Shown piece after piece: positions 43,940 to 50,847 of a stretch of 56,139 nt of DNA. The stretch is from the NCBI GenBank assembly GCA_900315175.1, contig OMYA01000012.1:1-56139 (forward strand), read 5' to 3'. Origin of the DNA: an uncultured Bacteroidales bacterium. Lineage in GTDB: Bacteria > Bacteroidota > Bacteroidia > Bacteroidales > F082. Position numbers and translations under genes: made by a program. Within the stretch, counting starts at the first letter, position 1. Each line of letters begins with the position of its first letter. The notes beneath the pieces were generated by a model. That model saw only the letters and a program-made list of their open reading frames with translations. It did not search any database and was not told where the DNA came from.

Positions 43940-45587
43940 ATGAAAAAAACAACATACATATTGTTATATGTTTTTGCGATTGTGTTGACAGCCTGAACGT
44001 GCGTTGCAGATTATCGACTCGGCGGAAATATTGGGTAACATAACTGATGTACGTGCGGATTATCTGCGCGCCTTAGTCTATTCCAAAGCGGTTGGTTCTT
44101 TGCAGTTCGACACTGCCATCTTGATTTCCGAACGGCTGATGCAGAACGACGAGGTGCTGGCTGATGCCGGTCAAAAACAGGAGGTGCTGGAAGTGTTGCT
44201 GAATGCCTGCAGGTTGAGAAAGGACTATGAGCAGGCTTTGCACTGGGCTACTTAGTTAAGCGACCTCTATCGTGAGAATGGCAAAGAGACCGAGGCGTTG
44301 CGCACCGATGCCGAGATAGGCGCTTTCCTCATTCGCATAGGTGAGCAGGAGGAAGGACTTGCAAAACTTGACTCTGTCATTTGCCATCTCGACGGCACGA
44401 TAAAGTTCAACGAACTCGACGCCTCCATTATAGCGCTGAGACGCAAGGCTGAGATATGTATAGAGAAAGGGAATTACGACCAAGCCATCACTGCCGCCGA
44501 GCACATGCTCGATTTGCTTTCCGACTTCGAGAAACACCCTGACGACTATCATGATTCCAGCATACGCGAGCCTTCAGAAGCAAGTCGTCCAAACTATATC
44601 AGTTTCTATCGCGGAAAGGCTTACGGATATTTGGCGGCAGCATATACAAACACTGGCAATCAAAATAAAGCAAGATATTATCTTTCGCTTTACGACAACA
44701 CTTCCTCCGGGCAGAGTCTCACGGGACGTTTCATGATGACACCGACTTTGGAAAAGTTGGGGGAATATGACCGTGTGCTTGCCATTTACGACGAGGTGGA
44801 GCGGAAGCTTGACAACGACACCTTGAACGACAATTTCGCCCGCATACTCAAATCGCGTGCCAGGATTGGTGAGGCACAAGGTCAGCATGCTGAGGCGAAT
44901 GGTTATTGGAGACGTTATATCAGTATTACTGAAAATCTTAACGAGGAGTTGCTGCAGGGCAAGGCACATCTTTATGCCGCCCGTTTCCATGCCCAGGAGC
45001 AGCAGCGTGAGATTGAACGCCAGCGTGATGCTGCACATCGCGCAGAAGCGTCACGTAGGGTTATAGTTTCTATAAGTATTCTGATATTTCTGTTTGCCAT
45101 TTATGTTTGGAGACAGTGGCGTAAGACGAAAAAGCAAAACAAAATCCTCGCTCAGCAGATCACTGAGGTTTCAGAGTATAAGAAAAGGTATCGTGAGTTG
45201 ATGCCAGTGCAGCCTATGGAGCCGTTGACTGACAGTCCGGCAGAGCTCTCTGACGCCGACCTCTACGTTTATCTGCGTGACCTCATAGAGCATGAGCAGC
45301 TTTTCCTCAATCCTTTATTTGAACGTCAGACGCTCATCGAACGCACCGGTTTGACGAAGGAACGCATTGGTGCTGCCTTCTCGCAGGGCAGTGATCATGG
45401 ACGGCTCACCACCCTCATCAGCGATCTTCGTCTGGATTATGCTGTACGTCTGATGAACGAGCAGCCTGAACTCAGTGTTGAGAGGATCTGTCAGGCCAGC
45501 GGTTTTGCCAACGCTGACACTTTCACTCGCAACTTCAAGGCCAAATACGGCCTGACTCCTACCGCTTACCGCACCACTTTGGGATAA
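43940..45587 (+). pseudogene. TPR-membrane-AraC regulator, broken by a deletion and an amber stop
   Basis: ATG 43940 gives a signal peptide (MKKTTYILLYVFAIVLTA) that hits TGA at 43994. The body continues in another frame from PERALQIIDSAEILG, which aligns with residue 50 onward of the paralogue at 47533, so about 30 codons and the frame were lost. A TAG at 44253 interrupts the body once more. Downstream the frame is open to 45587: TPRs, a membrane helix (VIVSISILIFLFAIYVW), a coiled coil and an AraC-type HTH (LSVERICQASGFANADTFTRNFKAKYGLTPTAYR). The downstream part might still be made from an internal start but would lack a signal peptide. Confidence 0.8.
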
Positions 45588-45589
45588 AG

Positions 45590-45648
45590 ACCATCCGACA
45601 TTTTGTCTTTTTATCCGTTTATTTGTCGAAAACCATCCGACCATTTAT
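45590..45648 (+). promoter_or_regulatory. Direct repeat ACCATCCGAC, candidate operator
   Basis: ACCATCCGACATTTT starts at 45590 and ACCATCCGACCATTT at 45632, exactly 42 bp apart, about four helical turns. They lie between the AraC-type regulator and the T9SS gene at 45743, where AraC-family proteins often bind paired direct repeats. Confidence 0.45.
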
Positions 45649-45742
45649 CTGCGTTGCTTCGCGCATGTGTATTTGTAGTATTATTGCATACTACTTTTTT
45701 AACTTTAAAATCATATTTTTTTAACTTAAAAAATCATAAATT

Positions 45743-47350
45743 ATGAGAAAATTATCTTTACTGTTCATGGCTATGGTAGCCTCATTTGCGCTACAAGCAC
45801 AGTGGACCAATGACGCGTCCACCAACACATTCATCGCTGACGCCAGCCCTGTTGACAGTGTCATAGTAGGCGAAATCCACGTTTTAACCGATTCTGAAAC
45901 AGGTGACAGCTATGTCCAATGGACCTCTGGCGGTATGTATGCTACAAATGGTCATGCTCCCACATTGCAGCGCATCACCCCTGACGGCACACCGCAATGG
46001 GGCGAAAACGGCCTCCGCTTCAACCAATTCAATTTTTTGAGCTGGTCGCAAGGCGACGTTTTTACCATCACCCCTGATCATGATGTGATTAGCTGTTTCT
46101 CAACAGCCGACACAGTAACCATTGCTTTGAGACTACATCCTGATGGCACCTATCCCTGGGGCGAACAAGGTGTTCTGCTTTTCGACGGCAAAGGCGGTAG
46201 CCGCGCCGAAATCATCGCTGGCAACGACGGCGGTGCATGGGCTTTAGGCACCGACCTCTATAACCTTTACCTGCAATACATCGAAGCCGACGGTTCGTTG
46301 AATCCTATCATCACTATCGAACAGTACAACGATACCATAAGATCCACATACGGAAAACTCGTCCTCGCCAATGACAACAGCGTTTTCCTGACCTACGAGC
46401 ATGTATATGTTTACCCTGGTAAAAGTTCGTTAAGTGGAATCGTGGATATCCATCTCACAGGCTACGCCAAAGATGGCACACAAACCGTTCCGGACACTAA
46501 ATTGTTGGGTGAAGTGAACAATATAGTGACCTACACCCACGAAGTTGTACCAGACGGCTTAGGCGGTGCATACATATACATAGAGGTTGGAGATTCTGAA
46601 TTACACGAGTTGAACAACATCCATGTGTTACACTACGATGCCGATGGAAACAACACCATCAGCGACACCCTTGGTGTCACCGTACACACTCCTGAACAAG
46701 ACCACGTCTATGTTGACGGCTATGCCTCCGTCGATCCTGTTTCTCACGACCTGCTCATCTCCTACGAACAAAGAAACAGATCTCAACATGAACCAAAACT
46801 ATTTGTAAACCGTATCACCGCCACAGGCGAGCGCGTTTGGGACGAAGGTGTCCTGGTTTTCGACAACCAAGGCAATCCTCTCGATATACCTATGATTTCC
46901 GCCTTTGAAGACGGCAGTGGTTTCTCTATAATCTATTACAAAGGTGATGATATACTTAGCCCCAACTCCACCATCGAGGCGATCGGTATGGACATGAACT
47001 GCAATGTGTTGTGGCAAACCACAATGAGTTCAACATTGTATAGGAGAGACTACACAAAATCAATTCAAGGCTTCACCAATGGACAAAATGTCTATATATG
47101 GGGAGACCACCACACAGGCATTCTCTACGGCCAGAACTTGGGCGTCGACGGCTCAATGGGTCAGGGATTGGATGTGGAAGAAATCTTCGAAGATGAAGAA
47201 ATCGTCACTATAGTAAAAGTCTTCAACGTCAACGGTCAGGTCATGCAGTGCAATGACTTGAACCAGCTCAACACCGGCGTTTACATCATCCAGGGAGAGA
47301 CAGAGAGCGGTAAGATTGTGAACAAGAAAATCGTTTTAACGAAAAAATAA
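45743..47350 (+). CDS. Secreted T9SS cargo protein, function unknown
   Basis: The signal peptide is MRKLSLLFMAMVASFALQAQ. The 535-residue protein is built of repeated beta-strand blades (GDSYVQWTSGGMYATNG, TPDGTPQWGENGLRFN, HPDGTYPWGEQGVLLFDG), suggesting a beta-propeller. The end (VKVFNVNGQVMQCNDLNQLNTGVYIIQGETESG) is a T9SS sorting domain, though without the usual PNP segment just before it. No catalytic motif is seen. It is flanked by two related TPR-AraC regulators, which may control it. Confidence 0.75.
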   Translation: MRKLSLLFMAMVASFALQAQWTNDASTNTFIADASPVDSVIVGEIHVLTDSETGDSYVQWTSGGMYATNGHAPTLQRITPDGTPQWGENGLRFNQFNFLSWSQGDVFTITPDHDVISCFSTADTVTIALRLHPDGTYPWGEQGVLLFDGKGGSRAEIIAGNDGGAWALGTDLYNLYLQYIEADGSLNPIITIEQYNDTIRSTYGKLVLANDNSVFLTYEHVYVYPGKSSLSGIVDIHLTGYAKDGTQTVPDTKLLGEVNNIVTYTHEVVPDGLGGAYIYIEVGDSELHELNNIHVLHYDADGNNTISDTLGVTVHTPEQDHVYVDGYASVDPVSHDLLISYEQRNRSQHEPKLFVNRITATGERVWDEGVLVFDNQGNPLDIPMISAFEDGSGFSIIYYKGDDILSPNSTIEAIGMDMNCNVLWQTTMSSTLYRRDYTKSIQGFTNGQNVYIWGDHHTGILYGQNLGVDGSMGQGLDVEEIFEDEEIVTIVKVFNVNGQVMQCNDLNQLNTGVYIIQGETESGKIVNKKIVLTKK

Positions 47351-47494
47351 ACCGACATGGGCCGTCATTGCGTGTGTCCTTCTCAGTCAGGTATATACAT
47401 CTTACGATTCATAGGAAAAGAAACAAGAACGCAGAAGATAATTTTGAGATAACAAAAATAAAGCATAAAAAATTATTTTTATCTGATTTTTTCT

Positions 47495-47502
47495 TATCTT
47501 TG
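47495..47502 (+). promoter_or_regulatory. -7 promoter element of the TPR-AraC regulator gene
   Basis: TATCTTTG, 30 bases before the ATG at 47533. Confidence 0.45.
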
Positions 47503-47532
47503 CATCGTTATTTTAACTAAAACTAGTTGACT

Positions 47533-49032
47533 ATGAGAAGATTACTATACGCAATGATGGTTGCTGTTGTGCTATCGGCATGCACCGGGACTAAGACACC
47601 AAAACGTGAACCGCAACTTTCTGACACTCTTTATACGGCTGCGGCGGCAATGAGAGTATATGCCTATAATCCTGAACGCGCGCTGCTTATCATCGACTCA
47701 GCGGAGATAGTGGGCAACCTCACGGCAAATCACGCCTCGATGTTGCGTGCGAAGGTGTTCACCATGGCGTTTGAGGCAGAACGTCTTGACTCGGCACAGC
47801 GTATCTGTCTGGATCTGCTGGATAGCGACTATGTGAAAAACGCCGGTAACCATGAAACAGTGCTCGACTTGATGGTTGCCATCGCACGTAGGAAATACAA
47901 CAACGAGCAATGGCTGCAATGGGCAACAAAAAAAGCCGAATTCTGCCGCGAACAAGGCAACGAAGTGGAAGCCTTGCGTACAGAAGCCGAGATAGGAATC
48001 GTACTCACACACCTCGGCCGTCAGGAAGAAGGACTGCAGAAACTCGATGATGTGATAAAACAATTAGACGGTATCCGTAAGTTCAACGAGACCGACGCCT
48101 GCATCATCGCTTTGCGCCGTAAAGTGGACGCGCTTAACGAGTTGGGACGTTATGAAGAAATAATCCCTATTGCCCAGAAAATCATCGAGAAGACAAACGA
48201 TTATGAGAAAAATCCAACTGATTTTCATGACGGAACCTTCCGCGAACCCGACCCTGCCGATGTGCCAACCTATTGCGAGTTTTATCGTGTGAAAGGCTAC
48301 GCATATCTCGCCGACGCTTACGCCAACACTAACGATATCGTCAATGCACGTTATTATCTCAAACTCTTCGAACAGAGCCGTTACGGTCAGACAACCGATG
48401 GACGCAAGATGATTGCCCCTACATGGTGCAAACTGGGCGAATACGATAAGATGCTGGCCATCTACGACGAGTTGGAAGAAAACATGGACACCGACACCGT
48501 CAACGTGATTTATGCCAATATGCTGTACGACCGCGCCATTGCAGCCGAAGCAAAAGGCAATTATGTCAATGCTTACAACTACATGTGCCGTTACGCCGCT
48601 ATGCGACAGCTGCTCAACAACGAACTGCAAAAAAGTGAAGCCCACGAATATGCAGCCCGCTACCGTGCTCAGGAACAACAAATGGAGATCGAACGTCATG
48701 CCATGCAAAACCGCATGATGAACTACATCCTCCTCACCATGCTGATAGCTTTCTTGGCAATCATCATGCTTTACAACCACACTGTTTTCCAAAAACAGAA
48801 ACTGTCAGCAAGAAACGCCGTATTGGTAAGACTTATCGACGAACAAAGCCACGTTGAACGTATCTCCGAAGCCTGCAAGCTGATACGCGAGAAACCGGAA
48901 ATGTCAATCCCGGAAGTGGCTAAAGCTGTGGGTCTCACCCCGCGCAACCTCGATAAGATATTCCGCGACCAATACGGAATGAGCCTGACTGAATATAAGG
49001 CTTTACACCATAAAGCAAATAAAACAACATGA
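47533..49032 (+). CDS. TPR-membrane-AraC-type regulator (intact paralogue)
   Basis: A lipoprotein-like signal (MRRLLYAMMVAVVLSAC) precedes about 370 residues of TPR helices (for example PERALLIIDSAEIVGN, GRYEEIIPIAQKIIE, GYAYLADAYANTNDIVNARYYL). One membrane helix (YILLTMLIAFLAIIMLYN, about residues 400-418) follows, then a cytoplasmic AraC-type HTH (SIPEVAKAVGLTPRNLDKIFRDQYGMSLTEYK). The layout suggests a one-component signal transducer sensing in the periplasm. ATG 47533 is preferred to the in-frame TTG at 47527. It overlaps a 50-residue lipoprotein gene by four bases. It is the intact relative of the 43940 pseudogene. Confidence 0.82.
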   Translation: MRRLLYAMMVAVVLSACTGTKTPKREPQLSDTLYTAAAAMRVYAYNPERALLIIDSAEIVGNLTANHASMLRAKVFTMAFEAERLDSAQRICLDLLDSDYVKNAGNHETVLDLMVAIARRKYNNEQWLQWATKKAEFCREQGNEVEALRTEAEIGIVLTHLGRQEEGLQKLDDVIKQLDGIRKFNETDACIIALRRKVDALNELGRYEEIIPIAQKIIEKTNDYEKNPTDFHDGTFREPDPADVPTYCEFYRVKGYAYLADAYANTNDIVNARYYLKLFEQSRYGQTTDGRKMIAPTWCKLGEYDKMLAIYDELEENMDTDTVNVIYANMLYDRAIAAEAKGNYVNAYNYMCRYAAMRQLLNNELQKSEAHEYAARYRAQEQQMEIERHAMQNRMMNYILLTMLIAFLAIIMLYNHTVFQKQKLSARNAVLVRLIDEQSHVERISEACKLIREKPEMSIPEVAKAVGLTPRNLDKIFRDQYGMSLTEYKALHHKANKTT

Positions 49033-49181
49033 AAGCATTAAGACTCATCGTTTTCATCAGCGGCATGATGCTTTTCAGCTGTGGAAGCAACGAAAAGCCT
49101 CAAAATCCCACTGACGACTCAAGCCAGTTTGTCAACTTCCCAGACACTTATTTCACCTTCCCTGTCAAAGAATTAAAATAA
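49029..49181 (+). CDS. 50-residue lipoprotein overlapping the regulator stop
   Basis: ATG 49029 shares ATGA with the regulator's TGA. The product MKALRLIVFISGMMLFSC carries a lipobox, followed by GSNEKPQNPTDDSSQFVNF and PDTYFTFPVKELK. The mature peptide is only about 33 residues. The translational coupling suggests that it belongs to the regulator, for example as an accessory or signal-carrying lipoprotein. This is inference from position; no family is recognised. Confidence 0.65.
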   Translation: MKALRLIVFISGMMLFSCGSNEKPQNPTDDSSQFVNFPDTYFTFPVKELK

Positions 49182-49187
49182 ACGACG

Positions 49188-49430
49188 ATGGAAAAACGAA
49201 TAGGAACAGTCATTATAGGCATCGAAAACCGTGAGGCGGCGCCAAGCGTAAATGCGATTATCTCGAAGCATTCCGATATCATCATCGGACGCCTCGGACT
49301 GCCCCGCACCGAAGGCATGAGCCTCATCAACCTCGTGGTCGAAGGCACCACCGACGAGATAGGCTCCCTCACCGGCCAGCTCGGCAAACTCGACGGCATC
49401 GAAGTGAAGTCGGCTGTGCTGAAAAAATAA
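49188..49430 (+). CDS. TM1266-type putative regulator of [FeFe]-hydrogenase systems
   Basis: An 80-residue ACT/ferredoxin-like protein: RIGTVIIGIENREAAPSVNAI, HSDIIIGRLGLPRTEGMSLINLVVEG and TDEIGSLTGQLGKLDGIEVKS. This pattern is the TM1266 family, usually encoded with hydE, hydF and hydG, the maturases of iron-only hydrogenase. None of those is in the window. It sits six bases after the small lipoprotein gene. Confidence 0.8.
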   Translation: MEKRIGTVIIGIENREAAPSVNAIISKHSDIIIGRLGLPRTEGMSLINLVVEGTTDEIGSLTGQLGKLDGIEVKSAVLKK

Positions 49431-49436
49431 AATAAC

Positions 49437-49494
49437 GGCGCGGCATTAAAGGCTTTAACGCCATTAATGCCATTAAAGCCCTTAAGGATGCGCC
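49437..49494. repeat. Family C repeat between the TM1266-like gene and comF
   Basis: GGCGCGGCATTAAAGGC at the left and CTTAAGGATGCGCC at the right flank iterated GCCATTAA words. A partial hairpin is possible. Confidence 0.75.
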
Positions 49495-49521
49495 ACAAAA
49501 ACTAACAATTAAACCAAATTT

Positions 49522-50211
49522 ATGAATATACTTAAATCATTAATAAATCTTCTCTTCCCTCGCACTTGCGCCGCTTGCGGCACGCTTCTCCTCGAAGGCG
49601 AGGACACCGTATGCACCACCTGCCGCTTCCTGTTGCCAAAAACAGGCTATGAAAACAACCCAAACAACCCTCTCGCCCAGATGTTTTTCGGCCAGATGCC
49701 GTTCAACGCTGTTATGGCTGAGTTTTTCTTCAGCAAGACTGGCAAGGTGCAGCATCTCATCCATGGCCTGAAATACCATCACTGCCGCGAAAACGGCATA
49801 TTCTTAGGTCAGGAAATAGGCAAAAGCCTTCTCAAAGCCCCTGATTATCAAGGTGTTGATTGTATCATCCCTATCCCTCTCCATCCTAAAAAAGAAAAAA
49901 TACGCGGATATAACCAAAGTCACGTCATTGCAGAAGGGATATCCGAGATAATGAACATCCCCATCACCGGAAAATGTTTCGTGAGGAGCGTCTTCACAGA
50001 TACCCAGACCAAGAAATCGCGTGAGGACCGTTATCAGAACGTGAAAGACATTTTTGAAGTCAAGAATCCATCGCAACTGGCGGGAAAACATGTGCTTCTG
50101 GTCGACGACGTGCTAACCACTGGCGCCACCCTGATGTCGGCTGGCAAGGCTCTGATGCAGGTAGAAGGAATAAAAATCAGCGTTGCGACGGTTGCTTGTG
50201 CCAGCAACTGA
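49522..50211 (+). CDS. comF: ComF family phosphoribosyltransferase-like protein
   Basis: The N-terminal zinc finger is CAACGTLLLEGEDTVCTTC. A type I phosphoribosyltransferase fold follows, with the PRPP loop HVLLVDDVLTTGATL (about residues 191-205) and the conserved PIPLHPKKEKIRGYNQS. In naturally competent bacteria ComF is needed for DNA uptake across the inner membrane; many Bacteroidota carry it without known competence. The 229-residue length is normal. The last codons contain the -33 element of rlmH. Confidence 0.92.
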   Translation: MNILKSLINLLFPRTCAACGTLLLEGEDTVCTTCRFLLPKTGYENNPNNPLAQMFFGQMPFNAVMAEFFFSKTGKVQHLIHGLKYHHCRENGIFLGQEIGKSLLKAPDYQGVDCIIPIPLHPKKEKIRGYNQSHVIAEGISEIMNIPITGKCFVRSVFTDTQTKKSREDRYQNVKDIFEVKNPSQLAGKHVLLVDDVLTTGATLMSAGKALMQVEGIKISVATVACASN

Positions 50212-50228
50212 AAATTTTATTATTTTTG
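50195..50228 (+). promoter_or_regulatory. Promoter of rlmH, leaderless arrangement
   Basis: CTTG (50195-50198), 22-bp spacer and TATTTTTG (50221-50228). The GTG start is five bases after the element, so the transcript should start at or near the first codon. The -33 word lies in the end of comF. Confidence 0.6.
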
Positions 50229-50232
50229 CGAC

Positions 50233-50706
50233 GTGAAAATCGTGTTACTCGTGATAGGAAAGACCGACGAGTCTTATCTCGAGACTGGTATCTCTAAGTA
50301 TATCAGTCGGTTAGAGCATTATGCACAGTTCGAGATGAAGGTCATCCCCGACATTAAGAACCGTAAGACCTTGTCGGAGGCGCAGCAGAAAAAACTCGAG
50401 GGCGAACTGCTTCTGGGGCAGTTTATGGCGGGCGACGAGATAGTGCTTCTCGACGAGAACGGCAAGACCTTCCCGTCGCGCGGCTTTGCGCAATGGCTCG
50501 AACGTCAGATGAACACAGGATGCAAACGCCTCGTCTTCGTCATCGGCGGCCCTTACGGCTTCTCACAGGAGGTCTACGACCGCGCAAACGCTAAAATCAG
50601 CCTCTCGGAGATGACGTTCTCGCATCAGATGGTGAGATTGGTGTTCACGGAGCAACTTTATAGGGCATTCACGATTTTAAAAGGAGAGCAGTATCACCAT
50701 GATTGA
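50233..50706 (+). CDS. rlmH: 23S rRNA (pseudouridine-1915-N3)-methyltransferase RlmH
   Basis: SPOUT-fold methyltransferase modifying helix 69 of 23S rRNA in assembled ribosomes. The trefoil-knot SAM site is LVFVIGGPYGFSQEVYDRA, and the conserved end is SLSEMTFSHQMVRLVFTEQLYRAFTILKGEQYHH. The 157-residue length is exact for the family. The GTG start is supported by VKIVLLVIGKTDESYLE, which begins at the first beta strand. Confidence 0.96.
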   Translation: MKIVLLVIGKTDESYLETGISKYISRLEHYAQFEMKVIPDIKNRKTLSEAQQKKLEGELLLGQFMAGDEIVLLDENGKTFPSRGFAQWLERQMNTGCKRLVFVIGGPYGFSQEVYDRANAKISLSEMTFSHQMVRLVFTEQLYRAFTILKGEQYHHD

Positions 50707-50710
50707 TTAT

Positions 50711-50811
50711 CCTTTGCCCTTAATCGCTTTAAAGCGGCTCCATTAAAGGCTTTAACGCCATTAACGCCATTAACGGCATTAAGGCTGCCGCTGTAACGCT
50801 TTAAAGGTATT
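50711..50811. repeat. Family C repeat between rlmH and the S46 peptidase gene
   Basis: A longer copy with CGCTTTAAAGCGGC at the left, several CATTAACGCCATTAACG words, and GCCGCTGTAACGCTTTAAAG at the right, which can fold back on the left arm. Confidence 0.8.
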
Positions 50812-50847
50812 AAATAAAAGAAAATAAAATGACTAAATAATAAACAA

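Noticed and set aside
44253..44255. TAG as a recoded (pyrrolysine or readthrough) codon
   Set aside because: The same gene also has a deletion and frame change near its start, so simple decay explains it, and no recoding genes are visible.
48064..48792. Minus-strand 242-residue frame opposite the TPR-AraC regulator
   Set aside because: It is a shadow of the TPR-coding region with no family features or promoter.
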